This document shows, in pieces, positions 1-5,341 of a stretch of 9,554 nt of DNA. The notes under the pieces were generated by a model. That model searched no databases, was not told the origin of the DNA, and saw only the letters and a program-made list of their open reading frames with translations. Location: NCBI GenBank assembly GCA_003649515.1, contig QMSC01000040.1, positions 1-9,554 on the forward strand, written 5' to 3'. This stretch comes from Thermoprotei archaeon. Lineage in GTDB: Archaea; Thermoproteota; Thermoprotei; Thermofilales; B20-G17. Positions within the stretch are counted from its first letter, which is position 1; each line of letters opens with the position of its first letter. The position numbers were made by a program, and so were the translations under genes.

Positions 1-477
1 AAGTCGCTCATACTTGGAAGAGTAGAAATAGACCTTGATAAACGAGTTATACATGTAAAGCCGATATTTCCTGTAAAACCCTTAATACCAAGGCCAGGGG
101 ATACAGTTTACGTCCGCGTAAACACAATTAGGGATGGCATTGTAGCAGCAGGTGATATAATAGAAATCGAGGGTAAGGGTTTACTTTCAAGACCCTTCAC
201 CGGAATACTTCACGTAACTAACGTTAGCACAAGCTATGTCAAGGACCTGAATGATGTTTTACGTCCAGGTGACATAATACGTGCGAAAATCATAGGGTTT
301 GGGGGACCTCCTTATCATTTATCCATAAAAGGTAGGGATTACGGAGTAATTCTGGCGCGCTGTAACTTCTGCCTCGGAATATTGAGGTTAAGGAACCAGC
401 AGTTATACTGTCCCTCGTGTAAAGTAACTCCTAAGCGTAAGACCTCATCTTATTACTATTTTAAGGCAGCACACTAG
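1..477 (+). CDS. csl4: Exosome RNA-binding subunit Csl4 (5' end missing)
   Basis: Frame 1 is open from the window edge to TAG at 475-477, giving 158 residues. Archaeal Csl4 is usually about 180 residues, so roughly 20-30 N-terminal residues lie outside the window. The visible part has an S1-type beta-barrel (about residues 32-115, from RPGDTVYVRV to PYHLSIKG) and a C-terminal zinc ribbon with paired cysteines CNFC (about 122-125) and CPSC (about 137-140). Csl4 is a cap subunit of the archaeal RNA exosome. With Rrp4 it sits on the Rrp41-Rrp42 ring and recruits RNA and DnaG for 3'-5' degradation and tailing in the cytoplasm. It is followed after 23 bases by the DUF2067 gene on the same strand, so it probably leads or belongs to the operon that also contains rpoL. 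The family assignment rests on the S1 plus zinc-ribbon order and the operon context. Confidence 0.9.
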   Translation, partial: KSLILGRVEIDLDKRVIHVKPIFPVKPLIPRPGDTVYVRVNTIRDGIVAAGDIIEIEGKGLLSRPFTGILHVTNVSTSYVKDLNDVLRPGDIIRAKIIGFGGPPYHLSIKGRDYGVILARCNFCLGILRLRNQQLYCPSCKVTPKRKTSSYYYFKAAH

Positions 478-500
478 AATAGTATTAGGCTAGCAGATTT

Positions 501-1145
501 ATGGGCAGGAGGAGCTTTAAACAAACCTTAACAATCAGAGTAAACGATGAAGAGGAACTTAAAAAGCTCATTGAAACGCTTACAAAGCGACTTAGCTCGA
601 TTGATATGTACGTGGTCTCTAGACAAAACTGGGTTAAAATAAGGTTCTATGGCGATTTAGACGAAGTAAGATATGCCGTAAGGGAGTGCAAGAGAATATA
701 CAAAGAAATAGTGGCTTCGAAAATTCCGGATAAGTATGGATTTTATAAATTTAGTATACCCTCACTTCTTAGCGATGCTCAACTTAAGGTTGCCATACCG
801 GTAAAGCTACTAGGCTTGCTCTTAGAGGTGAGAGGATATGAAACACGTATTGAAAACATACTACTTATCACGAAAGCTCCATATGAGGTGGTTGTTAGAA
901 CAGCCGAGGAGCTCTCCAAAGCTTATTACGAAAGCTTAAAAGTACCTTTAACACCTACAGCTCGAAGAGCCCTAACACTTTATGGTATCGTAAACCAGAA
1001 GCCTCTGAAAGAAGCTTTAAGAGAACTTATTGGCAGGAAAATACTTGTCAAGAAAGGGGGAGTGTATCACTTAACCCGTAACATTAATGAAGTTCTAGAA
1101 GAGATAGTAAGGGAAGCTACTAGTGGTGAACACGATGGTCTTTGA
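501..1145 (+). CDS. DUF2067 family protein, function unknown
   Basis: 214 residues from ATG at 501. I recognise the layout as DUF2067, a crenarchaeal family without an assigned function. The N-terminal half (about residues 7-85) is an alternating beta/alpha region rich in charged residues (TLTIRV, YVVSRQNWVKIRFYG, DEVRYAVRECKRIYKEI), resembling a small ferredoxin-like or KH-like fold that could bind nucleic acid. The C-terminal part (about 150-205, TPTARRALTLYG to LTRNINEVLEEIVREA) reads like a winged-helix domain. There is no signal peptide or membrane segment. The gene lies between csl4 and rpoL and overlaps rpoL by 11 bases, which implies translational coupling. That context suggests a role in RNA synthesis or decay, but this is inference only. 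No strong Shine-Dalgarno precedes the start. Confidence 0.8.
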   Translation: MGRRSFKQTLTIRVNDEEELKKLIETLTKRLSSIDMYVVSRQNWVKIRFYGDLDEVRYAVRECKRIYKEIVASKIPDKYGFYKFSIPSLLSDAQLKVAIPVKLLGLLLEVRGYETRIENILLITKAPYEVVVRTAEELSKAYYESLKVPLTPTARRALTLYGIVNQKPLKEALRELIGRKILVKKGGVYHLTRNINEVLEEIVREATSGEHDGL

Positions 1146-1434
1146 GGAAGTAGAAGTGAAAGTTCTGGAGAGAACTCCTCGAACGCTTGAGCTAGAGATT
1201 AAGGGCGAGGGACACACGCTCTGCAACCTTTTAGTAGACTTTCTAAATCGTCACCCAGACGTTGAATACGCGAGTTATACGATAGAGCATCCGCTCATAG
1301 GCGTTCCAAGGCTATTCATTAAAACAAAAACACAGGATCCGTTAAAGATCCTATTTGAAACACTCGATGAGCTAGAAGAAATCCTAAGTAAACTTCAGGA
1401 GAAAGCTGAAGAAGAACTCGCCGAGACTGCTTAA
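1135..1434 (+). CDS. rpoL: DNA-directed RNA polymerase subunit L (Rpo11)
   Basis: 99 residues. RpoL pairs with RpoD (Rpo3) as the archaeal counterpart of the bacterial alpha dimer or eukaryotic Rpb11, forming the RNA polymerase assembly platform. The family hallmark is clear: GEGHTLCNLLVDFLNRHPDVEYASYTIEHPL at about residues 25-55, followed by a long C-terminal helix (about 68-97) that is strongly acidic at its end. I chose ATG at 1135 rather than the in-frame GTG at 1123. The GGTGA at 1125-1129 is a good Shine-Dalgarno spaced 5 bases from the ATG, and the protein then begins directly with the first strand (MVFEEVEVKV). The gene overlaps the end of the DUF2067 gene by 11 bases. Length and motifs are normal for the family. 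Confidence 0.93.
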   Translation: MVFEEVEVKVLERTPRTLELEIKGEGHTLCNLLVDFLNRHPDVEYASYTIEHPLIGVPRLFIKTKTQDPLKILFETLDELEEILSKLQEKAEEELAETA

Positions 1435-1437
1435 GTT

Positions 1438-1800
1438 ATGTCCGAGAAAGAACTCGCCAAGCTGGGCGATGCCATAGTAAACCTATTGGCAAGCGCCATT
1501 CTAACGTTACTGAAAAAACGACCGGTAGCACTTAAGGTGCCTAATGACATTCTCAGCGATGTGTACCGGACGGTAGCTTCTAGCTCTCCTCACTTAATTA
1601 AAAAACCATCTAGTGTTAACAAGGCAACTTGCATAGAAGCTCATTTCGCGAGAATATGGCTCCAGAAACAGATATCCATAGATGAGCTAATCGCAGACGG
1701 ATATGAATACGCTAAGCAGCTACAAGAGAAAAGCGGTTTAAACGAACGTGAAATAGTGATTAGATCACTTTCCTACCTAATTTCAAAATATGGAAAATAG
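1438..1800 (+). CDS. Small RNase III-like family protein
   Basis: 120 residues, starting 3 bases after the rpoL stop, so translated as part of the operon. It is probably all-helical. The N-terminus (ELAKLGDAIVNLLASAIL, residues 5-22) resembles the RNase III signature ERLEFLGDA, and IADGYEYA (85-92) resembles the second signature ADxFEA. I therefore assign it tentatively to the small archaeal RNase III-like family (Ribonucleas_3_2 type in Pfam, from memory). Of the usual four metal ligands, Asp11, Asp87 and Glu90 have counterparts. The signature Glu four residues before Asp11 is Ala7, so classical two-metal catalysis is doubtful. There is no double-stranded-RNA-binding domain. Its place after csl4 and rpoL fits an RNA-related role. 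It could instead be a non-catalytic RNA-binding helical protein. Confidence 0.6.
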   Translation: MSEKELAKLGDAIVNLLASAILTLLKKRPVALKVPNDILSDVYRTVASSSPHLIKKPSSVNKATCIEAHFARIWLQKQISIDELIADGYEYAKQLQEKSGLNEREIVIRSLSYLISKYGK

Positions 1801-1802
1801 GC

Positions 1803-1870
1803 TGTAGGGCCCCCGGGATACCCCTCCTCATCGACGGCTATCACCTACTCAGGAGGCGACCATGGGGCCC
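1803..1870 (-). ncRNA. Candidate H/ACA pseudouridylation guide sRNA
   Basis: Reading the minus strand from 1870 to 1803, the parts of a compact single-hairpin archaeal H/ACA RNA appear in order. There is a 7-bp lower stem (GGGCCCC 1870-1864 with GGGGCCC 1813-1807) and an internal loop of 7 nt (1863-1857) and 9 nt (1822-1814) as the guide pocket. Above it is an upper stem CCTCC(T) 1856-1851 with (A)GGAGG 1828-1823. Its apical loop starts TGA and ends GATGA, as in L7Ae-binding kink-turns or K-loops of archaeal H/ACA RNAs. ACA follows at 1805-1803, one base past the lower stem. The length of 68 nt is typical. One deviation: 17 nt separate the upper stem from ACA, where 14-16 is usual. The inferred target is 5'-CGGGATACC-UN-CGACCAT. 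It lies downstream of tRNA-Asp on the same strand. Confidence 0.6.
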
Positions 1871-1892
1871 AATATTTACTATTAAGCAATAC

Positions 1893-1900
1893 CTTAAGAA
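1893..1900 (-). promoter_or_regulatory. Weak TATA-like element before the H/ACA candidate
   Basis: The minus strand reads TTCTTAAG here, centred about 26 bases upstream of the first stem base of the H/ACA candidate at 1870. That is the archaeal TATA-to-start distance. The match to a TATA box is weak and no clear BRE precedes it, so co-transcription with tRNA-Asp is an equal possibility. Confidence 0.25.
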
Positions 1901-1902
1901 CC

Positions 1903-1925
1903 TTCCTTTCTCGCTGAAGAAGGAA
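1903..1925 (-). other. Hairpin between tRNA-Asp and the H/ACA candidate
   Basis: TTCCTT and AAGGAA close a 23-nt hairpin with inner pairs around a 3-nt loop and one C-A mismatch. It lies 38 bases beyond the 3' end of tRNA-Asp on the minus strand and is not followed by a U-run, so it does not look like a terminator. It could be a spacer structure in a tRNA-sRNA precursor or simply chance. Confidence 0.25.
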
Positions 1926-1963
1926 TTATGAAATTCTAGAAACTAGTGGCGAGAAACAAGGAA

Positions 1964-2056
1964 CGCCCCGGCCGGGATTTGAACCCGGGTTCTGGCGGGA
2001 TCTGCCCCAGGCCGGTTGACAGCCGCCCATACTAGACCGGGCTATACTACCGGGGC
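1964..2056 (-). tRNA. tRNA-Asp (GTC) with a 17-nt intron
   Basis: The minus strand folds into a complete cloverleaf of 76 nt once 17 bases are removed. The acceptor stem is GCCCCGG/CCGGGGC. The D-arm has GTAT/GTAT with GG in its loop. The anticodon stem is GGCGG/CCGCC with loop CTGTCAC, the variable loop AGAAC, and the T-arm CCGGG-TTCAAAT-CCCGG. The discriminator base is G at 1964, as expected for Asp. CCA is not encoded. Anticodon GTC reads the GAC and GAT codons. The intron sits at the canonical 37/38 position. The next gene on this strand is the H/ACA candidate 93 bases downstream. A TATA-like TTAATAAGT lies about 40 bases upstream. Confidence 0.96.
2000..2016 (-). other. tRNA-Asp intron at position 37/38
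   Basis: The 17-nt intron has a clean bulge-helix-bulge. The central helix CTGT (tRNA positions 32-35) pairs with GCAG. The 3-nt bulges CAA and ATC flank it, and cutting each after its second base gives exactly the boundaries 2016 and 2000. Splicing restores the anticodon loop CTGTCAC. The intron is removed by the tRNA splicing endonuclease and the exons are joined by RtcB, which is encoded at 8101-9552 of this window. Confidence 0.9.
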
Positions 2057-2092
2057 TGCTTGTTGGCTCTACCCTTAGATGGTCTTTCTTCT

Positions 2093-2101
2093 ACTTATTA
2101 A
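2093..2101 (-). promoter_or_regulatory. Probable TATA box for tRNA-Asp
   Basis: The minus strand reads TTAATAAGT, centred about 41 bases upstream of the mature 5' end at 2056. Transcription would start near 2071 with a 15-nt leader to be removed by RNase P. It is preceded by an A-rich stretch (AAAGAAAAG). The closer position at about -26 has no AT-rich box. Confidence 0.35.
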
Positions 2102-2205
2102 CTTTTCTTTGAACTTTACGACAGTTCTCTGGCTCAGAGCATTTAGCACTTAGAAATCGTGTATCTAACCTCAGCGCGAGAAATTCCTTAGGCACTTCAA
2201 ACACC

Positions 2206-2212
2206 TTTAATA
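2206..2212 (+). promoter_or_regulatory. TATA-like box before the mini-ORF
   Basis: TTTAATA is centred 26 bases before the ATG at 2235. Transcription would therefore start at or next to the ATG and give a leaderless mRNA, a common arrangement in crenarchaea. It supports the mini-ORF but could be chance in AT-rich DNA. Confidence 0.3.
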
Positions 2213-2234
2213 GTACTGAAAGAAGCTTGAGCTA

Positions 2235-2360
2235 ATGGTTACGAGAGCATTATTGTGGAAAATTATTTTAAGCGATTGTTTTAACTGCTCTGAGAACGCT
2301 GAGTCTTTAAATTACTTTCAGTGTGGTTCGCCTATGCTGTTTAGAAAGCCATGGGAATAA
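2235..2360 (+). CDS. Possible 41-aa zinc-ribbon-like mini-protein
   Basis: A 41-codon reading frame from ATG at 2235 to TAA at 2358-2360. Residues 15-35 (CFNCSENAESLNYFQCGSPML) resemble the common zinc-ribbon pattern CxNCG-x(n)-CxxCGxPL, with Cys15, Cys18 and Cys30-Gly31. The cysteine expected three residues before Cys30 is Tyr27, so only three of four metal ligands remain. It could be a small protein with a non-standard site, a decayed zinc ribbon, or a chance frame. No Shine-Dalgarno is present. A TATA-like box 26 bases upstream would make it leaderless. It ends 46 bases before nrdD on the same strand. Evidence is thin. Confidence 0.27.
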   Translation: MVTRALLWKIILSDCFNCSENAESLNYFQCGSPMLFRKPWE

Positions 2361-2372
2361 AATAGTTTTAGT
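2356..2372 (+). promoter_or_regulatory. Probable nrdD promoter region
   Basis: AATAAAATAG followed by TTTTAG forms the AT-rich block nearest to nrdD, about 35-50 bases upstream of its ATG. A start near 2388 would leave a short leader containing GGTG at 2397-2400. The exact TATA register is uncertain. Confidence 0.35.
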
Positions 2373-2405
2373 GTAGAACGAGACTCCAGTCCCTGTGGTG
2401 TGATT

Positions 2406-4316
2406 ATGGAGGACATGAAGCTCGAGAAACGGGTATCAATGCGCACGATAGAAAACGCGTATATCGGGGAGACTGATTGGGAGGTACGTGAGAACGCTAA
2501 CACAAATCTTTCGTTTAGCAACTTTATGGGTTTTATTTTTGATAAGTTGCTTAAAAATCCCCCAGTTTTATCTGAATTCCTCCCTGGGGAAGCCGTAAGG
2601 AGTCATTTTGAAGGCTTCATTCACATACACAAACTTCCCCATTCTCTCTGGATACCCTATTGTGCTGGCTGGAGTTATGAGCGCATCTTAAAGTATGGAT
2701 TAAAGACCCCTAACATTATTTCTCGTCCAGCAAGGCACTTAGATACTGCTGTTGCGCATCTCGCTAACTTCTTCTTTATGGGCGCTCAAGAGTGGACTGG
2801 AGCCCAAGCTGTCAGCGCGTTCGATCTATATGTTGCTCCTTTTGTGAGAAGCGATAAGCTCGACTACAAGCGCACAAAACAGATTCTTCAGGGACTGTTG
2901 TTCGAGCTAAACTATCCTGCAAGATCGGGATATCAATCCCCGTTCACTAACATAACTTTAGTGTTAGACACTTCTAATGAAATGCTTAGTGGAAACGCGT
3001 ATGTAGGCGGTGAAGTTGTAGGCTCCCTCAGCGACTTCATAGACGAGGCTATCCTCGTGAACAAAGCCCTATTTGAGCTATACCTTGAAGGAGATGCCCT
3101 CGGTCAGCCCTTCACCTTCCCAATACCGACAATAATGCTGACAAAGAACTTCGACTGGAACGGGCGTAAGTGGGGCGATTTAACGGATAAGATATTTGAG
3201 GCACTGGCGAAGAGGGGAACGGCGTACCTATTGAACGGCTACGCTAGCAATGTTGAATCCCTCTATGCTATGTGTTGCAGGCTAACTATAGATATGAACC
3301 ACATACTTAACTTCAACAATAACTTCACACTTAAATTCTCCCGGGTTACTCCAGATGACGCCTTTGAAGCGTTCTTGAGAGGAAGGAGAGGAAGAACCGT
3401 ACACGGTATGTGGGCTATTCCCGACGCCACTGGAAGTATAGGCGTGATCACCATAAACCTTCCGCGCCTTGCAATGCTGAGCAAGGGCGAGTGGAGCATC
3501 TTTGAGGAGTTGCTTGAAGGGTATCTTAAGATTGCAAGGAACGTCCTGCTTACTTGGAGAAGAAGGTACGAACGCTCTCTGAAGGCAGGACTAATGCCCA
3601 TAACGAAAGTTTATTTAGGACACTTTAAGAACCACTATAATACTCTAGGACTCATAGGTCTACCTGAGGCCTCAGCTAACTTTATGCGAAACCCCAAGGT
3701 TTGGTTTGAAGGTTCTGGAAAAGAAATATGTGAAGCAGTCGAGATAGAGAGAAGAATGGTATCCCTTGTACGTAGGTACGCTCAAGAGTTTGAGGAGGAT
3801 GACGGATACCTATACAATGTCGAAGAAATACCGGGCGAAAGTACGGGATACTCCTTCGCTAGATCAGACTTAGCGATGTTTAAGGATGAGTACGAAAACG
3901 GCGAAATATTGATACCTAATGATGGCATGGCACCGTTTTACAGTAATAGTATTGTACCCTATTACGCGGACATACCAATATATCAGCGTGCTCTCTGGGA
4001 AGGAGAGGTTCAGCAAGAATTCACTGGAGGAGTGATGATGCACCTATTTCTAGCAGAACAACCCGATGCAAAAGCTCTTAAGAATCTAGTGTATAGAATC
4101 GCAACAAACACGAAGGTAGTATACTTTAGTATAACTCCGACCGTTGCAGTGTGTAGGAAATGTGGTTGGAACAGTATTGGAGTATATGACGAGTGCCCGA
4201 AGTGTGGAGGAGAGGTGGATCTTTGGAGCCGCATAGTTGGCTATTACCGCCCTATCAGAAACTGGAATCCTGGCAAGCGGGCTGAGTTCAGGCTAAGACA
4301 ACACTATAAACTTTAA
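2406..4316 (+). CDS. nrdD: Anaerobic (class III) ribonucleotide reductase, NrdD
   Basis: 636 residues. NrdD reduces ribonucleoside triphosphates to deoxy forms with a glycyl radical, supplying DNA precursors without oxygen. The thiyl-radical fold shows Cys86 in PYCAGWS and Cys290-Cys291 in AMCCRL as the active-site cysteines, and NEWAGAQAFS-like EWTGAQAVSAFDLYVAPFV. Near the C-terminus a zinc site uses Cys583, Cys586, Cys597 and Cys600. The radical glycine is Gly612 in RIVGYYRP. The core begins almost at once (NANTNLSFSNFMG near residue 30), so the N-terminal ATP-cone that mediates dATP inhibition is absent. No intein is present. I cannot tell from sequence alone whether formate or thioredoxin/glutaredoxin is the reductant. 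I chose ATG 2406 over GTG 2400, since GGTG 2397-2400 is its Shine-Dalgarno. nrdG follows after 22 bases. Confidence 0.95.
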   Translation: MEDMKLEKRVSMRTIENAYIGETDWEVRENANTNLSFSNFMGFIFDKLLKNPPVLSEFLPGEAVRSHFEGFIHIHKLPHSLWIPYCAGWSYERILKYGLKTPNIISRPARHLDTAVAHLANFFFMGAQEWTGAQAVSAFDLYVAPFVRSDKLDYKRTKQILQGLLFELNYPARSGYQSPFTNITLVLDTSNEMLSGNAYVGGEVVGSLSDFIDEAILVNKALFELYLEGDALGQPFTFPIPTIMLTKNFDWNGRKWGDLTDKIFEALAKRGTAYLLNGYASNVESLYAMCCRLTIDMNHILNFNNNFTLKFSRVTPDDAFEAFLRGRRGRTVHGMWAIPDATGSIGVITINLPRLAMLSKGEWSIFEELLEGYLKIARNVLLTWRRRYERSLKAGLMPITKVYLGHFKNHYNTLGLIGLPEASANFMRNPKVWFEGSGKEICEAVEIERRMVSLVRRYAQEFEEDDGYLYNVEEIPGESTGYSFARSDLAMFKDEYENGEILIPNDGMAPFYSNSIVPYYADIPIYQRALWEGEVQQEFTGGVMMHLFLAEQPDAKALKNLVYRIATNTKVVYFSITPTVAVCRKCGWNSIGVYDECPKCGGEVDLWSRIVGYYRPIRNWNPGKRAEFRLRQHYKL

Positions 4317-4338
4317 GTGCTTAACGATATTTTAACAA

Positions 4339-5136
4339 ATGGAGCTATTCTTGACCTCGCCCTACCTCATAGTGGCTGGATGGAGAGAAGTCAGCTTAGT
4401 TGACGTATTAGAAGGTGTATCGTTTACTCTATGGCTAAGTTACTGTAATTTCAGGTGTCCTTGGTGCTCTAACAGCAAGATAGCACGAGGACTCTTGAAG
4501 AAAAGGCTCCCAGTAGATAGGGTCGTTGAAGCTGTGAAGGCGGCAGCATCTTTCGTGGATTATTTACATGTAACTGGAGGGGAACCAACCTTGCAGTTGA
4601 AGCCATTAAAGAAATTATTTCTGAAAATACGTGAGCTCACCAACCTATCACTCAGCATTAATACAAACGGTTCTAATCCTCTTGCTGTAAAGGAGCTCTT
4701 GCCCTTATTGGACCACATAGCTATAGACATAAAGGCTCCTTTAACTGATCCTTACAAGTATAGCAATGTCATAGGCCTCTCCCTTAGCGAGACTAAAGAA
4801 TACATTAGCAAAATAGCTGAGACAGTCAATGTATCTTTACAAGTACCGTTCTTAGAATTCAGGACGACGGTTGTTCCGGGACTTCTAACAGTTGATGATG
4901 TCCTCAAAATCGCAGATTACCTCGAGAAAACAGTCTCGAAGAGAACTAAAAGTAGGGTGGCCTTCGTGATTCAGCAATTTATACCATATAATGGGATACT
5001 TGTAGAACGCTATCGCAAACTCAAAAGGACGCCTCCGGATATCTTAAAGGAAATTGCAGTAAGAGTAGCGGAAAGTGCTAGGAGCTTCGAGGTTTACTAC
5101 AGATCATTGGAAGAAGGTGTACAAAAAATTAAGTGA
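4339..5136 (+). CDS. nrdG: Radical SAM activase of NrdD (NrdG2 type)
   Basis: 265 residues. A radical SAM enzyme that binds a [4Fe-4S] cluster through CNFRCPWC (Cys36, Cys40, Cys43), the CxxxCxxC motif, and S-adenosylmethionine through TGGEP (79-83). It would generate the glycyl radical on Gly612 of the adjacent NrdD. The protein is longer than E. coli NrdG (about 150 residues) and matches the larger archaeal and bacterial NrdG2 group, with a full partial-TIM barrel and strands such as LSINTNGS (about 111-118) and IAIDIKAPL. No extra ferredoxin domain is visible. It begins 22 bases after nrdD. There is no Shine-Dalgarno. A CTTTAAG stretch overlapping the nrdD stop is about 26 bases before the ATG, so an additional leaderless promoter is possible. 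The adjacency to nrdD argues for this substrate over other glycyl-radical enzymes. Confidence 0.88.
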   Translation: MELFLTSPYLIVAGWREVSLVDVLEGVSFTLWLSYCNFRCPWCSNSKIARGLLKKRLPVDRVVEAVKAAASFVDYLHVTGGEPTLQLKPLKKLFLKIRELTNLSLSINTNGSNPLAVKELLPLLDHIAIDIKAPLTDPYKYSNVIGLSLSETKEYISKIAETVNVSLQVPFLEFRTTVVPGLLTVDDVLKIADYLEKTVSKRTKSRVAFVIQQFIPYNGILVERYRKLKRTPPDILKEIAVRVAESARSFEVYYRSLEEGVQKIK

Positions 5137-5144
5137 ATCATAAA

Positions 5145-5152
5145 ATTTAAAA
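5145..5152 (+). promoter_or_regulatory. TATA box of tRNA-Val
   Basis: ATTTAAAA lies about 32 bases before the mature tRNA 5' end at 5181. Initiation about 26 bases downstream of its centre would leave a leader of about 6 nt. It sits just after the nrdG stop, so the tRNA has its own promoter. Confidence 0.6.
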
Positions 5153-5180
5153 CGGCGTCAGAAGAGAGTATATAGAAATA

Positions 5181-5254
5181 GGGCCCGTCGTCTAGTGGTC
5201 TAGGATGCCGCTCTGACGAGGCGGAGATCCGGGGTTCGAATCCCCGCGGGCCCA
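5181..5254 (+). tRNA. tRNA-Val (GAC), no intron
   Basis: A 74-nt cloverleaf. The acceptor stem is GGGCCCG/CGGGCCC, the D-stem GTCT/GGAT, and the anticodon stem CCGCT/GGCGG with loop CTGACGA. The variable loop is AGATC, the T-arm CGGGG-TTCGAAT-CCCCG, and the discriminator A at 5254. Anticodon GAC reads the GTC and GTT valine codons. CCA is not encoded. It stands alone between nrdG (44 bases upstream) and EF-1A. Confidence 0.97.
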
Positions 5255-5283
5255 TAATTACTTAGTCAGTAGTTCCTTGTCCC

Positions 5284-5297
5284 GCGAAATTTATATA
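5284..5297 (+). promoter_or_regulatory. Strong BRE/TATA promoter of EF-1A
   Basis: GCGAAA (5284-5289) matches a BRE and is followed directly by TTTATATA (5290-5297), close to the archaeal consensus. Initiation is expected near 5320, giving a leader of about 20 nt that carries the strong Shine-Dalgarno at 5327-5334. This is the best promoter in the window, as expected for a very highly expressed gene. Confidence 0.75.
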
Positions 5298-5326
5298 GCA
5301 GATGGAAACATTTTTTCGAGAAAATC

Positions 5327-5334
5327 AGGAGGTG
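5327..5334 (+). promoter_or_regulatory. Strong Shine-Dalgarno of EF-1A
   Basis: AGGAGGTG is a near-complete complement to the archaeal 16S rRNA 3' end, 7 bases before the GTG start at 5342. It decides this non-ATG start, since the conserved protein N-terminus (KPHINLVVIGHVDHGKS) follows immediately and there is no ATG nearby. Confidence 0.85.
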
Positions 5335-5341
5335 TCAGAAA

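Larger units (their letters stand above)
2057..2405. other. 349-base gap before nrdD
   Basis: The gap separates a minus-strand tRNA from the plus-strand nrdD, so it must hold divergent promoters. It contains the tRNA-Asp TATA box, the 41-codon mini-ORF with its own TATA-like box, the likely nrdD promoter around 2356-2372, and a 5-bp hairpin CTCTG-GCT-CAGAG at 2127-2139. I see no convincing box C/D or tRNA structure and no recognisable gene fragment other than the mini-ORF. Confidence 0.6.

Noticed and set aside
1807..1870. Plus-strand reading as a transcription terminator of the rpoL operon
   Set aside because: The hairpin has a large internal loop and is followed by AATATTTACT rather than a T-run, while the minus strand shows an ordered H/ACA layout with ACA.
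1803..1870. Box C/D sRNA reading (CTGA and TCGATGA on the minus strand)
   Set aside because: The D-like box precedes the C-like box inside a closed hairpin and no outer C and D pair exists. The same bases are explained as the kink-turn of an H/ACA RNA.
2127..2294. 8-bp inverted repeat CTCAGAGC / GCTCTGAG 146 bases apart and the small CTCTG hairpin
   Set aside because: Short and widely spaced, no protein-site or RNA-structure logic; likely chance in this gap.
2318..2521. 67-codon minus-strand frame across the nrdD start
   Set aside because: It overlaps the nrdD promoter and coding start in antisense, has no recognisable motif and no promoter context.
5170..5176. TATATAG as the tRNA-Val promoter
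   Set aside because: It lies only 5-11 bases before the tRNA, too close for an archaeal TATA box; ATTTAAAA at 5145-5152 is at the right distance.
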